Below are positions 48,001-56,500 of a DNA stretch of 64,000 bases, in pieces. Position numbers and translations under genes: made by a program. The notes below the pieces were generated by a model that did no database searches, was not told the origin of the DNA, and saw only the letters and a program-made list of their open reading frames with translations. Location of the stretch: the NCBI GenBank assembly GCA_037134895.1, contig JBAXLI010000007.1:1-64000 (forward strand), in the 5' to 3' direction. Position 1 is the first letter of the stretch. Every line of letters starts with the position of its first letter. This stretch comes from CAIRDP01 sp037134895 (lineage in GTDB: Bacteria > Bacteroidota > Bacteroidia > Bacteroidales > FEN-979).

Positions 48001-49383
48001 AGTGTAGATATTTTATCACCAATGGCGGATCTGACAACAGGATTTTTGCGGGTTGTCAAAAGGGGAAATACGGATCATAATAACCATTGGCACATCGGTG
48101 ATCTGCAACCCGGCCGGTATTACTGGAGTGTTCAGGCGATCGATAATTCGTTTGCAGCGAGCCATTTTGCTGCGGTCGATTCATTTGACATTCAGCCGGG
48201 GGTGCAGCTTTCGGGTCATCTTAAATATAACAATGCAAGCTCAACTAGTCTGGATTCACTGAGAATGTACCTCATGAATGGGCCGTTGCGTATTGACAGC
48301 TGCCGAAGCAATGCAGAAGGATTTTACCAGTTTGGCCAGGTGTTTTCGGGTGCTTATAACCTGGGGTTTACCTGTAATAAGCCCTGGAGCGGTGTCAACG
48401 GAACTGATGCATTAAAAATTCAGCGGCACTTTGCAGGCTTAGAGCCAATTACCGAACCGGTAAGACTTCAAGCAGCCGATGTTAATAACAGTAATTCCAT
48501 CAACGGTACTGATGCTCTTAAAGTAAAACGCCGGTTTGCCGGACTTGATACAACCTTCGTCCGTGGTGACTGGACCTTTGCCAAACCGATTGTTGGCGGA
48601 GATTCCATTGTAATTGGCGGCACAAATATCTCCCAGGATTTCTATGGACTATGCGTTGGTGATGTGAATGGCTCCTATGTGCCTCAGCCAGGAATGAAGA
48701 GCAGTTCAGGAGTTTTGATGAGCTATTCGGATACCATTTTTGTGCAGCCGGAGCAGGAATTTGATCTGCCTGTCTGGGTTGACAAAGACCTCTCCTTATC
48801 TGCAGTTTCATTGGTGATTGAATTACCTTCAGAAAAAATTCAGGTGCTTGACGTCAAAATGAATTCCGGAACTGTCATTTATCATATGTTTGGTAACAGT
48901 CTGCGGATGGCATGGTCGGAACTTCAGCCGCTTGAACTTTCGCAAGGCGGGCAAATGCTATGGGTACGGATGAAAGTCATCCGCCATCAAAGCGAGTATG
49001 AAATCATCCAGGCTCACATTACCAATGAATGTGAGCTGGCGGATGTTAATGCTAATGTTTTGAGAGGAGTGACCCTGAAAACAAAAACCATCAAGCTACT
49101 TGCATCCTCAAATCCTGCATCAGATGGCTCAGATCACACACTGACAATTTTGCCAAATCCAAATTCCGGGCAATTCAGGGTTCAGGTTGCTCAAACGATA
49201 AGCGGGACGTTTGACTTGATATTAGTTGATACTAAAGGGACGCAAATCAGGGAACTGAACAAAATTCAGATCACTTCTGGATTATCAGGTCTATTAGATT
49301 TAAAAGGATTGCCATCGGGAGTTTATTATCTCAAACTTAAAAACGAATCAATGGAATATAACGGAAAAATAATTATCAAATAA
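42022..49383 (+). CDS. C10-family cysteine protease, longer paralog, T9SS cargo
   Basis: 2453 residues, same plan as the gene before it: signal peptide (MKHYLLGFATILL identical), Spi pro-domain, C10 domain with VGCTATAMAQILKFWNYP and GHAWVCDGYQDG, PKD. It then has three rounds of seven FG-GAP/VCBS loops plus Fn3 (about 470-922, 1036-1490, 1606-2060) separated by cadherin-like domains, against two rounds in the paralog. C-terminus: carboxypeptidase-regulatory-like, dockerin-like (~2122-2215), cohesin-like (~2230-2357) and T9SS sorting domain (~2372-2453). One loop of the second round (DINNSNSLDY) is degenerate. Extracellular protease with a very long stalk (inference). 8 nt separate it from the next gene. 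Confidence 0.88.
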   Translation: MKHYLLGFATILLCFLNISYANAGWVERSNIDMVAKNWYRHYAPESKKQAVITKSIPYKYNGRECFRIVSFDKGGFVLVSANDAVTPVLGYGFDKPVPDSISNEAMKGWFDNYARQIDTAFVLNLQNNAFSQKWDEILQNSFPKTPLTSVGPLLTTTWDQGCYYNEMCPSDAAGVCGHTLVGCTATAMAQILKFWNYPEGGIGFNSYLPKTNIQYGLQSIFFNETDYDWSAMTNSVTIQNPAVATLMYHSGVSTNMDYSISGSGANLSKAANGFKANFDYSDSLMQLYRSSVSDSTWIITLKQNVNSGRPVLLDGYNYSITSGHAWVCDGYQDGNYFHMNWGWSGSANGYYYYDSIAPGFFNFNYSQSALVNIFPNYSALTADFYTTKTDQPLQLQFVDHSKGNPGSFYWNFGDSTISILQNPVHIYSDTGIYLVRLIVDKGNSHDTIEKRINVSLQPFLATSITLGGIDGQTGFWFDYDNDNDLDIILSGYPLGTRIYRNDSTSFTQINPGFPFNNTPNYGDPGDVDNDGDLDLVMTGSCLNYQAETKLYQNNSGSFNEVAEKFPDICYPVSFADYNNDGKLDVLLFGGKGKQNGQSVGLYKNLGNGIFKRLENLSFPVLNVAGSASWGDIDNDGDLDLALTIFNAGTIKIYIYINKGNDLFEELPDALPCTSNCRSVFHKVQFFDYNGDGKLDLSLSSPAIIFKNNGNSNFTQIADTSIANTYAEYLDWGDFDNDGDPDLLVGKKLLRNEGNDVFSSVSTEILGGGSTVSYTSYSTFGDYNNDSKLDILAWGYNLGFLAKVYKNVSGTGNTPPSIPQELHADDSLNNVKLRWNPSNDNSTPQPSISYNVRVGTTPAGNEIVSCSSDPESGFRRMVKYGNAGLNSFYLLNNLPNGKYYWAVQAIDNSFAASHFSVVDSFYIAGNNLAPELNHFNMTAYLNSNNSFNCTDIQENYSDPENDTVRSIRIDSLPLTGSVKFDGIPVLQGQVIPVNQLSGLVYRTNNLKNDTMYVNVYDGINWGTHNARIEFNVLLFEPAEFEITPELSAFALGDYDYDGDLDLASQSRIYKFTDGTFHDLGLTLSGSGSVHWGDIDSDSDMDLIVGEKIYKNEGNDQFNCTQTLSPVLDQTASDFCDINNSNSLDYVRSGQGYSSLLSRLYQNSGQGVYSDSLMNLMGFRSGQLAWGDFDNDGDQDLVIGGIYGNNDRKTIIYRNDNGQFVDIQAELPGVNYGTYDWGDFDRDGDLDLLICGTQGTVNNALTRIYKNDHGIFRYFDANFPPTFRGFAKWVDVNNDGNLDIIIEGYINFPDKDVRLFINDNGSAFHEITATGLPKLADAHCAIGDLNNDGFPDIFLSGLNPQGDTITTIYRNCYGIDSVLTNTPPSVPDDLTMKRISGSTVRFSWEPATDNTTAQEAITYNLFIGRSPDSTQICSPLACLSTGKLKLAKSGNVGNNLSWTVHSLAPGLYYWSVQAIDNSYRPSVFSSTQSFTINDPFVRDTIWYIQNEPIHLDQSVFELIFEDFDHDTLQKVRIEALPQHGSIELNNIPLVYGQEILSSELNLLIYTPAPEFYGKDSIKWNGHNGMNYADQEATIHWIITPFQEAPFIFDSLAYGNAVWGDFNNDGKLDIANTGRNNQEYKTLIWRRELTSFSSQRLNSALPFGGGLYPWIKWCDVDGDNDLDGIKGSKLDIYKFENNTFNSSMFPVFFNWGFGFDLVDYDNDNSIDYFSGNMLYHNVNGSYSFTGQYLDIFILHNSPTSVIDINNDGKQDIASSAQNSPFVICYGKGDGTFNKTITSIPMFVSGSIDWGDFNNDEFSDLLILGVLQGEIPITKIYNNNGGLLTESPCLLEQLSYGTARWGDYNNDGRLDILMCGAKQNGVPVTLLYKNTQAGFVLQPTNIPGVKYGSAEWGDYDNDGDLDIILMGVDSLGRNITKIFMNTYGQNKFIVNSPPSIPANLHDSVSGQTVFLNWDKSTDNTTPQDGLTYNLYIGTSPGSVDILSPMADLTTGFLRVVKRGNTDHNNHWHIGDLQPGRYYWSVQAIDNSFAASHFAAVDSFDIQPGVQLSGHLKYNNASSTSLDSLRMYLMNGPLRIDSCRSNAEGFYQFGQVFSGAYNLGFTCNKPWSGVNGTDALKIQRHFAGLEPITEPVRLQAADVNNSNSINGTDALKVKRRFAGLDTTFVRGDWTFAKPIVGGDSIVIGGTNISQDFYGLCVGDVNGSYVPQPGMKSSSGVLMSYSDTIFVQPEQEFDLPVWVDKDLSLSAVSLVIELPSEKIQVLDVKMNSGTVIYHMFGNSLRMAWSELQPLELSQGGQMLWVRMKVIRHQSEYEIIQAHITNECELADVNANVLRGVTLKTKTIKLLASSNPASDGSDHTLTILPNPNSGQFRVQVAQTISGTFDLILVDTKGTQIRELNKIQITSGLSGLLDLKGLPSGVYYLKLKNESMEYNGKIIIK
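48691..49104 (+). repeat. Near-identical segment, copy 2 (cohesin-like domain)
   Basis: Partner of 41287-41700. Differences cluster at a few sites, such as the SEIEP / SELQP codons. Confidence 0.8.
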
Positions 49384-49391
49384 GACGTAAG

Positions 49392-52300
49392 ATGAAAAGG
49401 TTGATGCTCTTCTTGTTAAGCAGTTTATTTGTTTTTGCCATGTTTGCCCAGGGAAATTCGGGAACTGCCGGGCTTTTTCAAAAGGATCCCAACGCCGCGG
49501 AATACAAACCTGGAGAAATTCTTGTAAAATTCAAAGACGATGTTCAGATCAACAAGCAGTTGGTCAAAGGGAAAATGACAACTGGCGTTGCGGCTATTGA
49601 TCAGCTGAACGAAAAATACCAGGTAGCAACAATGACCAAGGTATTCAGAGGTTCGGTAAAGAATGCAACCAACAGGTCTATTTCCCTACCCAACGGGGAG
49701 AAGCGCCAGCTCGCCCAGGTATTCAATATCTACAAACTGGTCTTCCCGATAACCCAGGATGCAAAACAAGCGGTCGAAGATTACAAATCTTTACCCGAAG
49801 TCGAATATGCCGAACTCAACGGCTCCGCCGGAATCGTTGGTGGCATCCCCACTTCAGAACCATTCTCCTTACCCGCATCCCGCATCCTGCATCCCGTATC
49901 CATTATCCAGGATCCTGCATCCCGCATCTTGCATCCTGCATCCCTAACCCCCAACGACCCCCTATACTCCCAACAATGGGCAATCCCATACATTAAAGCT
50001 GATTCCTTATGGAGCTTTACGACTGGAGATACAACCCAGGTGATTGGAATACTTGACACGGGTGTCGACTGGCAACATCCCGACCTTGTAAATAAAATAT
50101 GGATCAATACGGATGAAATCCCGAATAACGGCATCGATGATGATAACAACGGTTTTATTGATGATGTTCGCGGATGGGATTTCGTGAATGATGACAATAA
50201 TCCCCGCGATGACAACAGTCACGGAACTCATTGCGCAGGAATTGCAGCAGCTGAAGCCAACAACGGAATTGGAATCGCCGGAGTGAGCTGGGGGGCAAAG
50301 ATCATGCCTGTAAAAGTGTTTCAGAGCAACGGCATAGGTTATTTCTCTCAGATCGCAGAAGGCATTTGGTATGCAGCCCAGAACGGTTGTACTATATACA
50401 GCAACAGTTGGTCAAGTGGCGGAGAGTCGATGACAATCAGGACCGCACTGGAATATGCTTACTCCAAGGGACTGATAGTAGCAGCAGCCGGGAATACGAA
50501 TTGCAAAACCGACCTTCCCTGTCCACCCTGGCCCCCTTACCAGCCGAATTATCCTGCCTGCTATAACTGGGTTCTTGGAGTAGAAGCCACTGACCAGAAC
50601 GGCAATAATGCATGGTTCTCGAATTTTGATCCAACTGGTCCTGTAATCTCCGATGGAAGACCCTATGGAAGCCTCTACTGGAATGATTATGATTACAATT
50701 ATGAAATGAGGGCGCCGGGGGTTTCATTTATCAGCACTGTTCCGAATGGGCAGTACCGTAGCTACAGCGGTACCTCTATGGCTTGTCCGCTGGTAGCCGG
50801 AAGCATCGCTCTTATGAAAAGCTATGACCCGACTTTAAGCAATGAACAGGTTTTTGCGAAACTCATACAACCGATTAAAATCAACATGATGCAGGCAGGG
50901 GTTTTAGATATCCTGAAATGTACGATGACTAACCCTCCACCAGACCTTTATTTCATTCGATATTCCATAAATGATTCTCTGTTCGGAGACCATGACGGAA
51001 GACCAGATGCAGGTGAAACATTTGATATGTATATCAGAGTGAAAAATTCTGGTGGGAATGCCGATAGCGTATTTGCCAAATTGCGATTCTCGGAGTTTGA
51101 AGATACTACAGTTGCCACAATTTTGAAAAAATCATGTTCCCTGGGTAGTATCTCAGCTTACGGAACCAATACCAGCTTTGATGCTGTCAGGATACATATC
51201 GACAGCAATGTCGTGCATTTCAGGAATATCTCGTTTGAGCTTCTGATTTGGTCAAAAAGCAATCCGGGTGATACAATTTACAAAGGCATAAATATCACAG
51301 TAGAACATGGTATCGAGATTCATGGCAATTATGGAAAACTTACTCTGAGCCCAAATGCTTATTATATAGTGACCGGGCCTTCTGTGATGGATTCCTTGAT
51401 TGTAAAACCTGGGACAATCCTGACATTCAACCCAGGTATGTTCATTGCAGTAATTAAATACCTTCATGCGGCAGGAACACCAGATTCATTGATCACATTC
51501 AAAGGCGTTTCAGAGGGATTATATTGGGGCGGAATTATATGCAGCGAAAATACAAATGCATCATTCCGTTATTGCAAATTTCTTTATGGCGGAGGTTCAT
51601 CAGCAATCCTGGTTCGACCGAAAAACGTTCAGCATTGTATCTTTGACTATTGCATAAATTCCATTGTTGGAATATGGACTCCTACTGTTTTCAAATACAA
51701 TCTTGTAACAAATCATATTAATAATTCCGATGGAAGCATTTTTGTAGACCTTGGTGCTATTGTTTCCGCGAATGTTTCATATAATGTATTTGCTGAAAAT
51801 AACTCATCGTCAGGTTATCGTAAATGCTTTTTCGGATCCTTCATGCGCGGTCCCAGTGATACTCTGGAAGCATTACGAAATAATGTATTTATCGATAACA
51901 TTCCATACCATATCTGGCTTGGAGGGGATTATCTTGCATATAAATACATTCCAAAAAATTACTGGGGAGCAACAAACCTTGATGTTATAAATTCTCAAAT
52001 CCTTGATTTTTTCGAGAATCCTAGTCTTTATGTCGTTCAACTTAATGGTATATTAAACCAGCCACCCGATAGCTGTCATGGCGTGGTTTGGAAGGTTGAG
52101 ATTAACGATCAGAACCCTCAGAATGTTCCTATGGTCATCGGAAATGGCCCTGCAAAGTTCTCGGTTTTTTTCAATCGGCCAATGGATACTTCCTTTAATC
52201 CCTTTCTGACATTTGGCGTCAGGTTCCCTTTTACCCAGAATGCTGTTCTGGATTCCTCTTACTGGAGTGCCGACCACAAAGTCTGGACTGCTTACAAGAC

Positions 52301-53549
52301 CATCGACATGAGTACCGGCGATGGCCAAAACACCATCAGGGTTGCCTATGCAAAAGACCTTGATCATTTTGAAATTCCTATCGAAAGAAGCAGGTTTAAT
52401 TTTGTAATTCAGGCAGCAAGCTCCCAATCGGTTGACTTTATTGCTACTCCGGGTATAGGAAAAGTACATCTTGAATGGCCGCTATCTGATTCTACCAATG
52501 TTCTCGGGTATAATTTGTACCGGTTTACAATGCCAACTCCATCCACTTTCAGTGATACGCTTTTGATCAATAATTCACTCTTAACCGATAGCCTTTATAA
52601 CGACTTTGCAGTGACGCCCGGAATGACTTACTATTATTTGTTTACAGTAGTTCGGACTGATTTCTCTGAAAGTGATTATTCCAAGGTTGTTTTTGCAACT
52701 CCTCTGACAGCAGCCAATGGGGATGCTAATGGGGACGGTCTTGTCAATGTGCTGGATGTCACGACCGTGATCTCCTTCATGCTCAACCAGAACCCTCAGC
52801 CATTTATGTTTGATGCGGCGGATGTGAATAACGATAATGCCATCGATATCCTCGATGTGATTGGAATAGTCAATCTGATTAACGGGAAGAAAAAGGCAGG
52901 AACTATTGTCACGGGGATCAATCCTGATCCGGCCTATATCTGGTTGGATTCAACATCCATTACTTTCCAGAGCACCGGCCAGGTTGCAGCTTTACAATTT
53001 GAACTTTCGGGTAAGAACCTTTCAGAACTGGAACTGATCTGCCGTCAGCAGGGCTTTGAGTTTGCACACGGAATTGTCAATTGTAAGCTCTTGGGAATAC
53101 TCTATAATACCAGGAACCAGGCCATCCGCGAAGGTATGGTCGATTTATTCAGCATCCTGCAGCCAGGTTCAACAATGAGCTGGGGAGAAGTCAGGGCGGG
53201 AGATGCCGATGGTAACCGGGTGATCGTACAAAAAGGCGTAAAAGGATTGGCTGCTGCATCAGAAACAAATTTGCAAGCTAGCCCAAATCCTTTCAGTTCA
53301 AGCCTGACCCTGAGCTATTCTCTGGATGAACCGGCTTCTGTAAATCTTGCTGTTTATGATTTAAGCGGAAAACTTGTCAGTACGATTGAAAACAAGCAAA
53401 AACCAGCAGGCATTTCCAAAACCATTTGGAATGGCAGGTCCGGAGATAACATGGCGTTGCCTTCAGGTATTTACATGGTCAGGCTAAGCGGCGAAACCTC
53501 ATCCGGCAATAAAATAAAATCTGAAGTGAAAATCATTTTGAACAAGTGA
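49392..53549 (+). CDS. S8 subtilisin-like protease, T9SS cargo with true dockerin
   Basis: 1385 residues. Signal peptide ~1-21; inhibitor I9-like pro-domain ~30-145 (YKPGEILVKFKDDV, then LPEVEYAELNG). The catalytic triad is Asp in GILDTGVDWQHPDL (~221), His in NSHGTHCAGIA (~278) and Ser in YSGTSMACPLVAG (~461). Between pro-domain and catalytic domain is an odd segment (~160-185, PASRILHP repeated) encoded by a heptamer array. After the protease come beta-rich and beta-helix-like regions, an Fn3-like domain, a dockerin (~1107-1170) whose two Ca loops are canonical (DANGDGLVNVLDV and DVNNDNAIDILDV), a cohesin-like region (~1185-1280) and a T9SS sorting domain ending EVKIILNK. Starts 8 nt after the C10 gene; probably same operon. 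Confidence 0.88.
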   Translation: MKRLMLFLLSSLFVFAMFAQGNSGTAGLFQKDPNAAEYKPGEILVKFKDDVQINKQLVKGKMTTGVAAIDQLNEKYQVATMTKVFRGSVKNATNRSISLPNGEKRQLAQVFNIYKLVFPITQDAKQAVEDYKSLPEVEYAELNGSAGIVGGIPTSEPFSLPASRILHPVSIIQDPASRILHPASLTPNDPLYSQQWAIPYIKADSLWSFTTGDTTQVIGILDTGVDWQHPDLVNKIWINTDEIPNNGIDDDNNGFIDDVRGWDFVNDDNNPRDDNSHGTHCAGIAAAEANNGIGIAGVSWGAKIMPVKVFQSNGIGYFSQIAEGIWYAAQNGCTIYSNSWSSGGESMTIRTALEYAYSKGLIVAAAGNTNCKTDLPCPPWPPYQPNYPACYNWVLGVEATDQNGNNAWFSNFDPTGPVISDGRPYGSLYWNDYDYNYEMRAPGVSFISTVPNGQYRSYSGTSMACPLVAGSIALMKSYDPTLSNEQVFAKLIQPIKINMMQAGVLDILKCTMTNPPPDLYFIRYSINDSLFGDHDGRPDAGETFDMYIRVKNSGGNADSVFAKLRFSEFEDTTVATILKKSCSLGSISAYGTNTSFDAVRIHIDSNVVHFRNISFELLIWSKSNPGDTIYKGINITVEHGIEIHGNYGKLTLSPNAYYIVTGPSVMDSLIVKPGTILTFNPGMFIAVIKYLHAAGTPDSLITFKGVSEGLYWGGIICSENTNASFRYCKFLYGGGSSAILVRPKNVQHCIFDYCINSIVGIWTPTVFKYNLVTNHINNSDGSIFVDLGAIVSANVSYNVFAENNSSSGYRKCFFGSFMRGPSDTLEALRNNVFIDNIPYHIWLGGDYLAYKYIPKNYWGATNLDVINSQILDFFENPSLYVVQLNGILNQPPDSCHGVVWKVEINDQNPQNVPMVIGNGPAKFSVFFNRPMDTSFNPFLTFGVRFPFTQNAVLDSSYWSADHKVWTAYKTIDMSTGDGQNTIRVAYAKDLDHFEIPIERSRFNFVIQAASSQSVDFIATPGIGKVHLEWPLSDSTNVLGYNLYRFTMPTPSTFSDTLLINNSLLTDSLYNDFAVTPGMTYYYLFTVVRTDFSESDYSKVVFATPLTAANGDANGDGLVNVLDVTTVISFMLNQNPQPFMFDAADVNNDNAIDILDVIGIVNLINGKKKAGTIVTGINPDPAYIWLDSTSITFQSTGQVAALQFELSGKNLSELELICRQQGFEFAHGIVNCKLLGILYNTRNQAIREGMVDLFSILQPGSTMSWGEVRAGDADGNRVIVQKGVKGLAAASETNLQASPNPFSSSLTLSYSLDEPASVNLAVYDLSGKLVSTIENKQKPAGISKTIWNGRSGDNMALPSGIYMVRLSGETSSGNKIKSEVKIILNK
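49875..49944 (+). repeat. In-frame heptamer array GCATCCY, 10 units, in S8 protease gene
   Basis: Ten consecutive 7-bp units, six of them GCATCCC or GCATCCT. Since 3 x 7 = 21 bases, translation gives a 7-residue peptide period (PASRILH twice). It lies exactly between pro-domain and catalytic domain, where the S8 paralogs downstream have only a few residues. Confidence 0.9.
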
Positions 53550-53562
53550 TAACATAAGGATT

Positions 53563-56500
53563 ATGAAAAAGTCACAGGCGCTATCGTTCCTGCTGCTTTT
53601 TATCTCAGGAACGTTTTCTGGTCAAAGCCAGACTGCGGGCTCATCTCCTGCAAATACCACCGTGTACCATCCCACCAGGATTATCCAGCCTGCCTGGTTT
53701 GATTTATCTCCTCCCATGCGGGATAAGTCCGGGAAGCAGACCGCTGTAAAACCAAAGTCTGAAAGGGAAGTTGAAAACAGCGGCAATCCAATGCGTGAGC
53801 GATACGGAAATCCGCCCAAGTCCCTTGCACCTGACCCGGTTCTCCAGAAAGAAAACGGGACTTACCTTCCGCTTACACCCGTCATTACTAAGAATTTTGA
53901 AGGAACGGCAAACCTTGACTGGGTGTATCCCCCCGACACCCAGGGCGACGTTGGATTAAGTCATTACGTTCAGGTGGTCAACAGCAATTGGGCGGTTTAT
54001 TCGAAAACCGGAACCCTTCTGCAGGGACCTGATCCCCTGAGCAACATCTGGACCGGGATCCCTGCGCCCTGGAATGGCACGAATAGCGGGGATCCCGTTG
54101 TACTCTATGACCAGCAGGCCCAGCGATGGATAATCTCTCAATTTGCGGTTACCTATCCAAATTATGCCGAACTGGTTGCCGTTTCCCAGACTTCCGATCC
54201 AACCGGCAGCTGGTACCGTTATGTTTACGCATTCGGGACGGTACTTCCCGACTATCCGAAACTGGGTATCTGGCCCGACGGTTATTATCTTTCGACCATC
54301 CAGCTTCTCAATGCCAATTCCGGCGATGGCATTGGTGTAGCAGCGATGGACAGGGAAAAAATGCTCGCGGGTGATCCATCGGCGAATATGCAGTATATCG
54401 ATCTTCCGCCATCCTTCGATGGATGGACCATGCTGCCTTCTGACTGGGACGGACAGATTGCTCCTCCTGCCGGGGCTCCAAATCCGTTTATGTTTGTACA
54501 TGACTGGAGTGTTAACCGCACTATCAAACTATATTCATTTCATGTTGACTGGGCGAATCCTTCAAACACCAGTTTCACCGAAACCCAGACGCTTACACCC
54601 CAGACTTTTGATCCGCAGTTATGCACTGCTACAAGAGAAAGATGCATTCCTCAGCCTGGTACCACTGTAAAACTTGAAGCGGTCGGAGGAAGGCTGATGT
54701 ACCGCCTGCAGTATCGTAATTTCCCTTTCCATCAGTCGATCGTCGCAAACCACACAGTAGATGTGGATGGAACCGGCCATGCGGGAATCCGATGGTATGA
54801 GTTCCGGAACACAGGCAGCGGCTGGTCCATTTACCAACAGGGAACATATAGCCCCGATGCAAGCCACCGCTGGCTTGGATCCATAGCCATGAATGACCAG
54901 GGTGACATTGCCCTTGGGTACTCGGTTTCAGATGGGACTACTATTTATCCCTCAATTCGTTTCACAGGGCGCAAATCGACAGATCCTCTTGGGCAGATGT
55001 CCCTTGCCGAGCAAACCATACAGGATGGATCAGGATCACAAACCGGATCGGAATGCCGATGGGGTGATTATGCGATGATGTCGGTCGACCCTTCTAATGA
55101 CCAGAACTTCTGGTTTACTTCGGAGTATATTCAAACCACGGGAGTGTCGGACTGGCACACCCGAATTGCCTCCTTCAGGATCAGCAACGCTCCAACGGTA
55201 AATACAACAGCGGCAACCAGCATCACCACTACATCCGCCCAGTTGAACGGGACCCTTTATGCCAACGGATTGAGCACCTCGTATTACTTTCAATACGGTA
55301 CAACCACCTCTTACGGATCTGCAACGAATATCATGCCGGCCGGTTCCGGCTCATTTTTGGTAATGCTCAATGCCTCTGTAACAGGATTGACAAGCGGGAC
55401 CACCTATCATTATCGCCTGGCTGGAGTGAACAACGAAGGGACCGCATTTGGGTCTGATAAGACATTTACACCTGGCGCGGCTGTAATTACTACCACTGAA
55501 CCCAGCTCCGTTACATACTATAATGCAGTCTCAGGAGGTATAATCTCTGCGGATGGCGGAGCGGCGGTAAGTTCAAGGGGCGTATGCTGGAGCAGAAATC
55601 CGGCACCCACGGTTCTTAACTGTCATTCTGAGAATGGCTCGGGAACAGGAACCTACACTGTCACCATGGCCGACCTGCCTGCAAATACCCTGATTTACCT
55701 GCGTGCATATGCAGTGAATGCGACAGGAACCTGGTATGGCGATGAGCTCAGCTTTACTACCGGATGCGCTCCTTTTACCTTGCCGTTTACCGAAGGTTTC
55801 GGCGGGACCAGCCTTCCCTCCTGCTGGTCTATGGTTGACCATACAGGTAACTGGCTTGTATGGAAGTTTGGTACCATTACCAACGGGTATCCGAATCCTG
55901 CGCTGACCGGCAACTATGCATACCTCCCTAGTAATTCATACGGGAACTTTAATACCGAGAATGCTGACCTGATCAGTCCGACCCTCGATTGTTCATCGTT
56001 TACAAACGTAACACTTCAGTTTGCACATTATTTGAAAGCCTGTACCTCCACAACGGCAACTGTTTCGGTGTCGATCGATGATGGTAACTCCTGGACTGCC
56101 ATTCAGACCTTCACCACCACATCCGCCAGTAATCCTGCATTATTTAACCAGCTGATCCCTGCTGCAGCTGGACAAGCCCAGGTGAAATTCAAATGGAATC
56201 TGACCGCCACATGGTGCTATTACTGGGCTTTCAATGATGTTCATGTGACAGGCACTCAAAGCGGGCATGATATCAGCGGTAATTTTTATTATAATAATAC
56301 GGTCCTGACACCACTCGATAACCTGAGGCTGAACCTGCGGCAAAACGGTATACGTAAGGATTCCTTGCTGACCAGTGCGGCCGGATATTTCAAGTTCGAC
56401 AACAAGTCTAATGGAACATATATCATTGAGGCAGTTTGCAATAAACCATGGAGCGGAGTAAATGCAACGGATGCTACGAAGGTGCAAAGGCATTTTGCAG

